DNA from: Xenophilus azovorans DSM 13620
Lineage (GTDB): Bacteria; Pseudomonadota; Gammaproteobacteria; Burkholderiales; Burkholderiaceae_C
Assembly: GCF_000745855.1 (NCBI RefSeq)
Contig: NZ_JQKD01000023.1
Location: 1 to 64,000, forward strand
Length of the DNA stretch: 64,000 nucleotides
Direction: 5' to 3'
In this document: positions 1 to 9,260 of the stretch, piece by piece
Layout of the letters: the number at the start of each line of letters is the position of its first letter
Numbering within the stretch: position 1 is the stretch's first letter
Notes under the pieces: generated by a model
What the model was told of the DNA's origin: nothing
Database searches by the model: none
What the model saw: only the letters and a program-made list of their open reading frames with translations
Program-made: the position numbers and the translations under genes

Positions 1-125
1 CCGCAGCGGCCCTCGACATCCAGTTCCATCAGGCGCTGGGCCATGAACTGCACCATCTGGCGCAGCACGTCGATGTCGGCTCCCTTCTCGGCAAGCTCGG
101 TCAATGCCATAGTGGCGTTGGTCAT
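1..125 (-). CDS. IS256-family transposase, N-terminal fragment
   Basis: Only the first 41 or so codons are in the window. The minus-strand frame from ATG at 125 reads MTNATMALTELAEKGADIDV and continues to DVLRQMVQFMAQRLMELDVE. I recognise this as the usual opening of IS256-family (mutator-type DDE) transposases. The catalytic DDE domain lies off the left edge, so intactness cannot be judged. The start could also be the second Met (MALTELAEKG). The gene belongs to the element that interrupts the adjacent exporter. Confidence 0.85.
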   Translation of the reverse strand, partial: MTNATMALTELAEKGADIDVLRQMVQFMAQRLMELDVEGRC

Positions 126-212
126 CGTGATTTCCTTCGAGGACAGGTTTGGTGGGTCGCACCTCAAACCTTATCCGGACCTCACGATGGCCACCCCGAA
201 CAGGAGCGCCGC

Positions 213-265
213 CGCTGGGCGGCAAGCCGCTTCGGGCTACGCCCTACGCGCCTTGCCGCCCAGCG
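213..265. repeat. 14-bp inverted repeat in the IS leader
   Basis: CGCTGGGCGGCAAG at 213-226 is matched by its exact reverse complement at 252-265, with a 25-base spacer. It lies between the element end and the transposase start, so any transcript entering the element from the exporter gene would fold into a strong hairpin just before the transposase start. Such leader hairpins can limit read-through expression of transposases. That role is inferred here. Confidence 0.7.
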
Positions 266-298
266 AGTGAAAGAAGACTTACACCACTTCCTGGGACA

Positions 299-1843
<1,545 letters not shown>

Positions 1844-1951
1844 GTCAGATATTGTCAAAAATTATTACATGATGATCGCCCTTTGGGAATGGCTGTCCAC
1901 ATCCTTCCAGCCGTCGAGCCGGAACAGGGCGGAATCGGGGATCATTTCGCC

Positions 1952-3064
1952 ATGTGTTCGACGCATGGCCTTGTCACCTCCGACCGCCCGCTGCCCGGCC
2001 GCCGCCGGGTGCTCGGCCTGCTGGCGGCGCTGGCCGGCGGCGCCTGGCGGCCGGCCAGCGCCCTGCCGCCGCGCACGCTGGCCTTCCCGCACGACCACGG
2101 CAGCCACCCGGACCTGCGCACCGAATGGTGGTACGTCACCGGCCATGCGCAGGCCGCTCAGGGCGGCCGGCGCTTCGGCTTCCAGATCACCTTCTTCCGC
2201 TCGCGCGTCGATGCGGCACAGGGCCTGCGCTCGGCCTTCGCGGCGCGGCAGCTGGTGTTCGCGCATGCGGCGGTGACCGACCTGCAGGGCCGGCGCCTGC
2301 TGCACGACCAGCGCATCGCCCGCGCCGGCTTCGGCATCGCGCAGGCCGGCGAGGCCGACACCGACGTGCGGCTGCGCGACTGGTCGCTGGTGCGCAATGC
2401 CGCCGACGGCAGCTACCGCGCCGAGGCGCCCGGCGAAGGCTTCGCGCTGTCGCTGCGCTTCGCGCCCACCCAGCCCGTGCTGCTGCAGGGCGATGCGGGG
2501 CTCTCGCGCAAGGGCCCGGAGGCCGCGCAGGCCAGCCACTACTACAGCCAGCCGCAGCTCGAGGCAGCGGGCCGCATCGTGATCGAGGGCCAGGGCCGCT
2601 TCGAGGTGCGCGGCTGCGCCTGGCTGGACCACGAGTGGAGCGAAGCCCTGATGCACCCCGAGGCCGTGGGCTGGGACTGGATCGGCATGAACCTGGACAA
2701 CGGCGCGGCGCTCACCGCTTTCCGCCTGCGCCGCGCCGCCGGCAGCGCGCTGTGGGCCGGCGGCTCATGGCGCGCTGCGGGCGAGGCGACGCGCACCTTC
2801 TCCGCGGAAGAGGTGCGCTTCGAGCCGATGCGCACCTGGACCAGCCCGCGCTCCTCGGCGCGCTACCCGGTGCAGTGGACGGTCGACACGCCCGCCGGCC
2901 GCTTCGCCGTGCAGGCGCTGCTGGACGACCAGGAACTGGACAGCCGCGGCTCGACCGGCGCCATCTACTGGGAAGGGCTGAGCGATCTGCTCGATGCGCA
3001 GGGCCGCCGCGTCGGCAGCGGCTACCTGGAGATGACGGGCTACGCCGCGCGCCTCAGGCTCTGA
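1952..3064 (+). CDS. Secreted AttH/CrtC-like lipocalin-fold protein
   Basis: About 370 residues, with an Arg-rich start and a hydrophobic stretch (GRRRVLGLLAALAGGA) that looks like a Tat-type or Sec export signal. The body carries motifs I associate with the AttH/carotenoid 1,2-hydratase-like family: RTEWWYVTGH near the N-terminus, FGFQITFFRSR, a central CAWLDHEWSE, WDWIGMNLDNG, and IYWEGLSDL near the end. These are two-domain lipocalin-like proteins, often annotated as predicted secreted hydrolases; the substrate here is unknown. The ATG at 1952 gives a proper signal peptide, and an upstream in-frame start at 1883 is less likely. It is divergent from the truncated exporter and ends 20 bp from the convergent livM. 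Confidence 0.75.
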   Translation: MCSTHGLVTSDRPLPGRRRVLGLLAALAGGAWRPASALPPRTLAFPHDHGSHPDLRTEWWYVTGHAQAAQGGRRFGFQITFFRSRVDAAQGLRSAFAARQLVFAHAAVTDLQGRRLLHDQRIARAGFGIAQAGEADTDVRLRDWSLVRNAADGSYRAEAPGEGFALSLRFAPTQPVLLQGDAGLSRKGPEAAQASHYYSQPQLEAAGRIVIEGQGRFEVRGCAWLDHEWSEALMHPEAVGWDWIGMNLDNGAALTAFRLRRAAGSALWAGGSWRAAGEATRTFSAEEVRFEPMRTWTSPRSSARYPVQWTVDTPAGRFAVQALLDDQELDSRGSTGAIYWEGLSDLLDAQGRRVGSGYLEMTGYAARLRL

Positions 3065-3084
3065 AGGCGGGCACGCCACGAGGA

Positions 3085-4083
3085 TCAGTGGCCGCCGCCC
3101 GCCTGAGCGCGCTTGCCGCCGCGCCCGAGCAGCGCGATGGCCTCGCCCATGATGCCGCGGCGGAAGGCCAGCACGCACACCACGAAGATCAGCCCGGTGA
3201 CGATGGTGACCGACTCGCCCAGGGTGTTGAACCACTCCACCCGCGTGATGCTGGCCAGCAGGTGGCCCAGCTCGCCGATCTTGTTCTCCAGCGCCACCAC
3301 CACCGCCGCGCCCACCAGCGGGCCCGACAGCGTGCCCAGCCCGCCCAGCAGCGTCATCAGGATCACCGAGCCGGAGGAGGACCAGTGCACGTCGGTGAGC
3401 GTGGCGAAGCCCAGCACCAGCGTCTTGAGCGAGCCGGCCAGCCCCGACAGCGCCGCCGAGATGACGAAGGCCAGCAGCTTGAAGCGCCCCACGTCGTAGC
3501 CCAGCGAAACGGCGCGCGGCTCGTTCTCCTTGATGCCCTTGAGCACCTGCCCGAAGGGCGAGTGGATGGTGCGCACGATCAGCAGGAAGGCCGCCGCCAC
3601 GATCACCAGCGCCACGTAGTACATGGTCAGGTCGTCCTTCAGGTCCAGCACGCCGAACAGCTTGCCGCGCGGCACCGCCTGCAGGCCGTCCTCGCCGCCG
3701 GTGAAGGGCGCCTGCAGCGCGATGAAGAACACCATCTGCGCCAGCGCCAGCGTGATCATGGCGAAGTAGATGCCCTGGCGCCGGATGGCCAGCACGCCGA
3801 ACAGCCAGCCCAGCAGCGCGCCGGTGGCGGTGCCCAGGACGAGGCCGATCTCGGGCGTGACGCCCCAGACCTTCATCGCATGCCCGGCCACGTAGGCCGA
3901 GCCGCCCAGGAAGGCCGCATGGCCGAAGGACAGCAGCCCGGTGTAGCCCAGCAGCAGGTTGAAGGCGGCGGCGAACAGGGCGAAGCACATCAGCTTCATC
4001 ATGAACACCGGGTAGGCGCCGACGAAGGGGGCGGCCAGCAGCGCCGCGAACAGCAGGCCGTAGCCGATGAAGGACTTGTTCAT
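3085..4083 (-). CDS. livM: Branched-chain amino acid-type ABC transporter permease LivM
   Basis: Inner-membrane permease of 332 residues with about nine or ten hydrophobic segments. It carries LivM-family sequences such as FNLLLGYTGLLSFGHAAFLG near residue 45 and GIKENEPRAVSLGYDVGRFK in the cytoplasmic loop that contacts the ATPases. Length and ATG start are normal. It is the last gene of the six-gene importer operon, 16 bp after livH. The substrate could be branched-chain amino acids, but members of this family also take up amides, urea or aromatic acids, and nothing here decides it. Confidence 0.9.
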   Translation of the reverse strand: MNKSFIGYGLLFAALLAAPFVGAYPVFMMKLMCFALFAAAFNLLLGYTGLLSFGHAAFLGGSAYVAGHAMKVWGVTPEIGLVLGTATGALLGWLFGVLAIRRQGIYFAMITLALAQMVFFIALQAPFTGGEDGLQAVPRGKLFGVLDLKDDLTMYYVALVIVAAAFLLIVRTIHSPFGQVLKGIKENEPRAVSLGYDVGRFKLLAFVISAALSGLAGSLKTLVLGFATLTDVHWSSSGSVILMTLLGGLGTLSGPLVGAAVVVALENKIGELGHLLASITRVEWFNTLGESVTIVTGLIFVVCVLAFRRGIMGEAIALLGRGGKRAQAGGGH

Positions 4084-4099
4084 GGTGGCGGTCCCGCTC

Positions 4100-4975
4100 T
4101 CACTTTTCCTTGCCGAACAGGCCCGCGGGCCGGATCAGCAGCACGATCACCATGATCACGAACACCACGGTGGAAGACGCCTCGGGGTAGAACACCTTGG
4201 TCAGCCCCTCGATCACGCCCAGGCCCAGGCCGGTGAGGATGGCGCCCATGATGGAGCCCATGCCGCCGATCACGACCACGGCGAACACCACGATGATCAG
4301 GTTCTGCCCCATCAGCGGCGAGACCTGGATCACCGGCGCGGCCAGCACGCCGGCGAAGGCCGCCAGCGCCACGCCGAAGCCGTAGGTCAGCGTGATCATC
4401 AGCGGCACGTTCACGCCGAAGGCCTCCACCAGGCGCGGGTTCTCGGTGCCGGCGCGCAGGTAGGCGCCGATGCGCGTCTTCTCGATCAGGAACCAGGTGA
4501 CGAAGCACACCACCAGCGAGGCCAACACCACCCAGGCGCGGTACTTGGGCAGGATCATGAAGCCGAGGTTGAAGGCGCCCGAGAGCGCGTCGGGCGTGTC
4601 GTAGGCCAGGCCCGAGACGCCGTAGGCGGAGCGGAAGATGCCCTCGATCAGCAGCGTCAGGCCCAACGTCAGCAGCAGTCCGTACAGGTGGTCCAGCTTG
4701 TAGATCCAGCGCAGCAGCAGCCGCTCGATCAGGATGCCGAACGCGCCCACCACCACCGGCGCCACCAGCAGCATCACCCAGTAGTTGACGCCCAGGTAGT
4801 TCATCGCCATCCACGTGAGCACGGCGCCCATCATGAACAGGGCACCGTGCGCGAAGTTGATGACGTTCAGCAGTCCGAAGATCACCGCCAGCCCCAGGCT
4901 GAGCATCGCGTAGAAGGAGCCGTTGACCAGCCCAAGGAGGAGCTGGCTCAGCAGGGCGGGGAGCGAGACGGACAT
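4100..4975 (-). CDS. livH: Branched-chain amino acid-type ABC transporter permease LivH
   Basis: Inner-membrane permease of 291 residues with about eight membrane segments. The LivH hallmark is near the N-terminus: NGSFYAMLSLGLAVIFGLLN followed by VINFAHGALFMMGA. The stretch GTENPRLVEAFGVNVPLMI is the cytoplasmic coupling loop. It would pair with LivM to form the channel, energised by LivG and LivF. It follows the second binding-protein gene after 57 bp. No odd features. Confidence 0.9.
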   Translation of the reverse strand: MSVSLPALLSQLLLGLVNGSFYAMLSLGLAVIFGLLNVINFAHGALFMMGAVLTWMAMNYLGVNYWVMLLVAPVVVGAFGILIERLLLRWIYKLDHLYGLLLTLGLTLLIEGIFRSAYGVSGLAYDTPDALSGAFNLGFMILPKYRAWVVLASLVVCFVTWFLIEKTRIGAYLRAGTENPRLVEAFGVNVPLMITLTYGFGVALAAFAGVLAAPVIQVSPLMGQNLIIVVFAVVVIGGMGSIMGAILTGLGLGVIEGLTKVFYPEASSTVVFVIMVIVLLIRPAGLFGKEK

Positions 4976-5032
4976 GGATCGGCTGGGCGGCGGACGTTGG
5001 GTTGCTCGGTCAGGGCAGCGGCGAGGCGTCGC

Positions 5033-6229
5033 TCACTTCCACAGGGCGCACTTGGACTCGGCCTTGGTGGTGAACACCTGGTCGCCGGGCAGCTTGGCCA
5101 CCACCTTGTAGTAGTCCCAGGGCTGCTTGGACTCGGCGGGCGACTTCACCTGCATCAGGTACATGTCGTGCACCATGCGTCCGTCGGCGCGGATGAAGCC
5201 CTTGGCGTAGAAGTCGTCGATCTTCATGCTCTTGAGCTGCGCCATCACCTTGTCGGCGTCGGTGGTCTTGGCCGCCTCCACCGCCTTCAGGTAGGTCATG
5301 GTGGCCGAGTAGTCGGCCGCCTGCAGGTCGGTGGGCATGCGCTGGGTCTTGTCGAAGAACTTCTTGCCGAAGGCGCGCGTCTTGTCGTCGAGGTTCCAGT
5401 CCCAGCTGGTGGTCAGCAGCAGGCCCTCGGTGTTCTTCAGGCCCAGGCTGTGGATGTCCGACACGAAGACCAGCAGCCCGGCGAGCTTCATGGTCTTGTT
5501 GATGCCGAATTCCTTGGCCGCCTTGATCGCGTTGATGGTGTCGCCGCCCGCATTGGCCAGGCCCAGGATCTGCGCCTTGGAGTTCTGCGCCTGCAGCAGG
5601 AAGGAGGAGAAGTCGGACGCGTTCAGCGGGTGCCGGACGCTGCCCACCACGGTGCCGCCCTTGTCCTTGACGACCTTGCTGGTGTCGGCCTCCAGCGCGT
5701 GGCCGAAGGCGTAGTCGGCCGTCAGGAAGTACCAGCTCTTGCCGCCCTGGTCGACCACCGCGCCGCCCGTGCCCTTGGCCAGGGCCACGGTGTCGTAGGC
5801 GTAGTGCACGGTGTACGGGCTGCACTGCTCGTTGGTCAGCGCCGAGGTGCCGGCGCCGTTGACGATGAAGACGCGCTTCTTCTCCTGCGCCACCTTGGCC
5901 ATCGCCAGGCCGGTGCTGGAGGTGGTGCCGCCGAAGAGCATCGTCAGGTTCTGCGTGTCGATCCACTCGCGCGCCTTGGAGGCGGCGATGTCCGCCTTGT
6001 TCTGGTGGTCGGCGGTGAGCAGTTCGATCGGCATGCCCAGCACCTTGCCGCCGAAGTCGTCGATGGCCATCTGGATGGCCGTGGCGCCCCCCTTGCCCTC
6101 GACGTCGGAGTACAGGCTCGACATGTCGGTGATGAAGCCGATGCGGACCTTGTCCTGCGCCTGCGCGGCGCCGGCCGCCAGGGCCAGCCCGCAGGCCAGC
6201 GCGATCGGGGTGATCCAGTGCTTTTTCAT
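5033..6229 (-). CDS. Periplasmic substrate-binding protein, type I (LivK-like), copy 1
   Basis: 398 residues with a clear Sec signal peptide (MKKHWITPIALACGLALAAG, cleavage after AQA near residue 24) and a Peripla_BP_6 body. It delivers ligand to the LivHM permease. It is strongly similar along its whole length to the neighbour at 6270-7466; for example LNASDFSSFLLQAQNSKAQ is identical in both, and both end in an LWK tail. The pair therefore looks like a tandem duplication kept in one operon, perhaps to widen substrate range. No ligand can be named from sequence. Confidence 0.88.
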   Translation of the reverse strand: MKKHWITPIALACGLALAAGAAQAQDKVRIGFITDMSSLYSDVEGKGGATAIQMAIDDFGGKVLGMPIELLTADHQNKADIAASKAREWIDTQNLTMLFGGTTSSTGLAMAKVAQEKKRVFIVNGAGTSALTNEQCSPYTVHYAYDTVALAKGTGGAVVDQGGKSWYFLTADYAFGHALEADTSKVVKDKGGTVVGSVRHPLNASDFSSFLLQAQNSKAQILGLANAGGDTINAIKAAKEFGINKTMKLAGLLVFVSDIHSLGLKNTEGLLLTTSWDWNLDDKTRAFGKKFFDKTQRMPTDLQAADYSATMTYLKAVEAAKTTDADKVMAQLKSMKIDDFYAKGFIRADGRMVHDMYLMQVKSPAESKQPWDYYKVVAKLPGDQVFTTKAESKCALWK

Positions 6230-6269
6230 GGTGTTCTCCGGAACTCTCGGGACAGGGGGTTTCAGGCGC

Positions 6270-7466
6270 TCACTTCCAGAGCTTGCAGGTGCTCTCTTCC
6301 TTGGTCGTGTAGACCTGGTCGCCGGGCACCTTCTTGACGATCTTCAGCAGGTCCCAGGGGCCCTTCGATTCGGACGGCGCCTTCACCTGCGCCAGCAGCA
6401 TGTCGTGCACCATCCGGCCGTCGGGGCGGATCACGCCCTTGGCATAGAAGTCGTCGATCGGCGTCTTCTTCATGTACGCCATCACCTTGTCGGCGTCGGT
6501 GGTCTTGACCGCCTCCACCGCCTTCAGGTACGCCATGGTGGCCGAGTAGTCGGCCGCCTGGATGTCGGTCGGCTTGTTCTTGGTCTTGGCCTCGTAGCGG
6601 GCCGCCCATTTGCGCGATGCGTCGTCGCTGTCCCAGTACCAGCTCGTGGTGTGCAGCAGGCCCTGCGTGGCGGCCAGGCCCAGGCTCTTGACGTCGGTGA
6701 GGAACACCAGCAGGCCGGCGACCTTCATCGACTTGTCGATGCCGAATTCCTTGGCGGCCTTCATGGAGTTGACGAAGTCGCCGCCCGCATTGGCCAGCCC
6801 CAGCACCTGCGCCTTCGAGTTCTGCGCCTGCAGCAGGAAGGAGGAGAAGTCCGATGCGTTCAGCGGCGCCCTGACGCCACCGACCACCGTGCCGCCCTTG
6901 GCCTTGACCACCTTGGCGGTGTCGGCCTCCAGGGCGTGGCCGAAGGCGTAGTCCGCGGTCAGGAAGAACCAGCTCTTGCCGCCGGTGTCGACCACCGCGC
7001 CGCCGGTGCTCTTGGCCAGCGCGACGGTGTCGTAGGCGTAGTGGATGGTGTAGGGGCTGCACGCGGCGTTGGTCAGCGCCGAGGTGGCCGCGCCGTTGGT
7101 GATGAACACGCGCTTCTTCTCTTCCGCGACCTTGGCCGTGGCCAGCGCGACGCCGGAGTTGGTGCCCGCGAAGATCAGCGTGGCGCCGGCCGTGTCGATC
7201 CACTCGCGCGCCTTGGCGGCGGCGATGTCGGGCTTGTTCTGGTGGTCGACCGCCAGGATCTCGACCGGCTGCCCCAGCACCTTGCCGCCCATGTCGTCGA
7301 TGGCCATCTGGATCGCCGCCTGGCCGCCCTTGCCTTCCAGGTCCGCGTACAGGCCGGAGAGATCGCTGATGTAGCCGATCACCACCTTCTCCTGCGCCAC
7401 GGCGGCGTGACTCGCCAGACCGGCCACGCCCAGCGCGACCGCCATCAGCTTGAGGTTGGATTTCAT
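6270..7466 (-). CDS. Periplasmic substrate-binding protein, type I (LivK-like), copy 2
   Basis: 398 residues when started at the ATG at 7466, which has a good AAGGAG ribosome site just upstream. A longer in-frame start at 7526 lacks this and would hide the signal peptide. Signal peptide MKSNLKLMAVALGVAGLASH ends at AVA-QE. The mature protein is a type I periplasmic binding protein closely related to the next gene (5033-6229). Differences cluster in the second half, for example around the TTSWYWDSDD versus TTSWDWNLDD region. Co-expression with the single permease pair suggests two receptors sharing one channel. Confidence 0.88.
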   Translation of the reverse strand: MKSNLKLMAVALGVAGLASHAAVAQEKVVIGYISDLSGLYADLEGKGGQAAIQMAIDDMGGKVLGQPVEILAVDHQNKPDIAAAKAREWIDTAGATLIFAGTNSGVALATAKVAEEKKRVFITNGAATSALTNAACSPYTIHYAYDTVALAKSTGGAVVDTGGKSWFFLTADYAFGHALEADTAKVVKAKGGTVVGGVRAPLNASDFSSFLLQAQNSKAQVLGLANAGGDFVNSMKAAKEFGIDKSMKVAGLLVFLTDVKSLGLAATQGLLHTTSWYWDSDDASRKWAARYEAKTKNKPTDIQAADYSATMAYLKAVEAVKTTDADKVMAYMKKTPIDDFYAKGVIRPDGRMVHDMLLAQVKAPSESKGPWDLLKIVKKVPGDQVYTTKEESTCKLWK

Positions 7467-7542
7467 GGGTTCTCCTTGGGTTGAAACGGACGTGCGAACG
7501 AACAGGGTGATGGCAGCGCGAGACACGAACCCCGGCGCCTGC

Positions 7543-8253
7543 TCACACGCCCAGCAGCTCGTTGAGGACGGGCATCTTGGCCTGCAGCTCGGCCGCGCCG
7601 AAGCGCTCCACGATGCGGCCGTGCTCCATCACGTAGAAGCGGTCGGCCAGCGGCGCGGCGAAACGGAAGTTCTGCTCCACCATCACGATCGTGTAGCCCT
7701 TGGCCCGCAGCGTGGTGATCATGCGCGCCAGCGCCTGCACGATCACCGGCGCCAGGCCCTCGGAGATCTCGTCCAGCAGCAGCAGGCGCGCGCCGGTGCG
7801 CAGGATGCGCGCCACCGCCAGCATCTGCTGCTCGCCGCCCGACAGCCGCGTGCCCTGGCTGGCGCGACGCTCGGCCAGGTTGGGGAACATCGCGTAGATC
7901 TCCTGGACCGACATGCCCGGCTCGCTGCCCTTCAGCGGCGGCGGCAGCAGCAGGTTCTCCTCGGCCGACAGGCTGGCGAAGATGCCGCGCTCCTCCGGGC
8001 AGTAGCCGATGCCGTAGTGCGCGATCTTGTAGGTGGGCAGGCCGATGGTCTCGTGGCCGTTGACCCGGATGCTGCCCTTGCGCGTGCCGGTCAGCCCCAT
8101 GATGGCGCGCAGCGTGGTGGTGCGCCCGGCCCCGTTGCGCCCCAGCAGCGTGACCACCTCGCCCGGCTGCACCACCATGTCCACGCCGTGCAGCACGTGC
8201 GATTCGCCGTACCAGGCCTGCAGGTCCTTGATTTCCAGTGCCGGACTTGCCAT
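7543..8253 (-). CDS. livF: ABC transporter ATPase LivF with Walker A Lys-to-Arg
   Basis: 236-residue cytoplasmic ATPase of the LivF type. The Walker A loop reads GRNGAGRTT at residues 38-46. The invariant Lys is Arg 44, encoded by CGC at 8124-8122. The signature LSGGEQQ and Walker B LLLLDEISEGL are normal, as is the MVEQN H-loop region. Arg in place of the P-loop Lys usually impairs ATP hydrolysis, so LivG may do most of the hydrolysis in the heterodimer; that is inference. I have the impression that other betaproteobacterial LivF proteins share this variant. The start codon lies one base after the livG stop, so translation is probably coupled. Confidence 0.9.
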   Translation of the reverse strand: MASPALEIKDLQAWYGESHVLHGVDMVVQPGEVVTLLGRNGAGRTTTLRAIMGLTGTRKGSIRVNGHETIGLPTYKIAHYGIGYCPEERGIFASLSAEENLLLPPPLKGSEPGMSVQEIYAMFPNLAERRASQGTRLSGGEQQMLAVARILRTGARLLLLDEISEGLAPVIVQALARMITTLRAKGYTIVMVEQNFRFAAPLADRFYVMEHGRIVERFGAAELQAKMPVLNELLGV

Positions 8254-8254
8254 G

Positions 8255-9025
8255 TCAGTGGGCCCCCTGGAGCTGGCCGTCGGTCGTGCCCATGTAGGCC
8301 TCCATCACCTGCGGGTTCTTCGACACCTCGCCGTACGGCCCCTCGGCCAGCACGGCGCCGCGCTGCAGCACGGTGATCACGTCGGCGATGGTGGAGACCA
8401 CGCTCATGTTGTGCTCCACCATCAGGATGGTGCGCCCGGCCGACACGCGCTTGATCAGCTCGGCCACGCGGTGCACGTCCTCGTGGCCCATGCCCTGGGT
8501 GGGCTCGTCCAGCAGCATCAGCTCGGGCTCCATCGCCAGCGTGGTGGCGATCTCCAGCGCGCGCTTGCGGCCGTAGGGCAGGTTCACGGTCAACTCGTCG
8601 GCCAGGTCCTGAAGGCCCACCTCGGCCAGCAGCTCGCGGGCGCGGGTGTTCAGCGGCAGCAGGCTCTTCTCGCTCTTCCAGAAGTGGAAGCTCGTGCCCA
8701 GCGCGCGCTGCAGGCCCAGACGCACGTTCTCCAGCACCGTCAGGTGCGGGAACACGGCCGAGATCTGGAAGGAGCGGATGATGCCGCGCCGGGCGATCTG
8801 CGCCGGGCGCTCGCCGGTGATGTCCACGCCGTTGAAGAGGATGGTGCCGGAGGTCGGCTCCAGGAACTTCGTCAGCAGGTTGAAGCAGGTGGTCTTGCCC
8901 GCGCCGTTCGGGCCGATCAGTGCATGGATGGAGCCGCGCCGCACCTTCAGGTCGACCTGGCTGACCGCGGTGAATCCCTTGAATTCCTTCGTGAGTTGGC
9001 GCGTCTCGAGAATGATGTCGCTCAT
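8255..9025 (-). CDS. livG: ABC transporter ATPase LivG
   Basis: 256-residue ATPase, first gene of the importer operon. Walker A is GPNGAGKTT, Walker B LMLLDEPTQGM, and the H-loop region MVEHNMSVV. The signature is the divergent LPYGRKRALEIA in place of LSYGQ-type sequences. The start at 9025 (MSDIILETRQL) is preceded by a GGAG ribosome site; the upstream in-frame ATG at 9124 would add 33 non-homologous residues. The 236-bp gap upstream, between this gene and emrB, should hold the operon promoter, but I could not pick out convincing -35/-10 boxes. Confidence 0.88.
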   Translation of the reverse strand: MSDIILETRQLTKEFKGFTAVSQVDLKVRRGSIHALIGPNGAGKTTCFNLLTKFLEPTSGTILFNGVDITGERPAQIARRGIIRSFQISAVFPHLTVLENVRLGLQRALGTSFHFWKSEKSLLPLNTRARELLAEVGLQDLADELTVNLPYGRKRALEIATTLAMEPELMLLDEPTQGMGHEDVHRVAELIKRVSAGRTILMVEHNMSVVSTIADVITVLQRGAVLAEGPYGEVSKNPQVMEAYMGTTDGQLQGAH

Positions 9026-9210
9026 TTCGCTCCGGCGCCCGGGTGCTGGCGGGAAAGGTCGGTCATGCGGTCCGCTGGTGTGCGTTGCTGAATGAAGCGC
9101 TTCGGGGTGGTGAAGCGAATCCATTCATTGTTGGCACGTCCCCTGGCATTGCGTACTGGGGCAAATGCGGATGCTGCGGTGCAATGCGCCGGCAGGCGGG
9201 AAGCACCAAG

Positions 9211-9233
9211 AAAAAGGCCCGCATCGCGGGCCT
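9211..9233 (-). terminator. Rho-independent terminator of the efflux operon
   Basis: AGGCCCGC at 9215-9222 and GCGGGCCT at 9226-9233 form an 8-bp stem with a 3-base loop. On the minus strand it is followed by TTTT (complement of 9211-9214). It lies 28 bp downstream of the emrB stop and separates the operon from livG. Confidence 0.85.
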
Positions 9234-9260
9234 GGAAGAACATGCCGTGCAGCCGTGCCG

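Larger units (their letters stand above)
1..298 (-). mobile_element. IS256-family insertion sequence, one end (partial)
   Basis: The window opens inside an insertion sequence. The transposase start lies at 125 on the minus strand. Beyond it the element continues as an untranslated leader to a terminal sequence reading TGTCCCAGGAAGTGGTGTAA on the minus strand, beginning near 298, which has the look of an IS256-family inverted repeat. The other end is outside the window, so element length and target duplication cannot be checked. The exact outer boundary is uncertain by a few bases (about 298-306). The insertion abuts and truncates the ABC exporter gene to its right. Confidence 0.8.

Noticed and set aside
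8500-8620. Divergent ABC signature in LivG (LPYGRKR) as evidence of a broken ATPase
   Set aside because: Walker A, Walker B and the H-loop are intact, and such signatures are common in LivG-type proteins.
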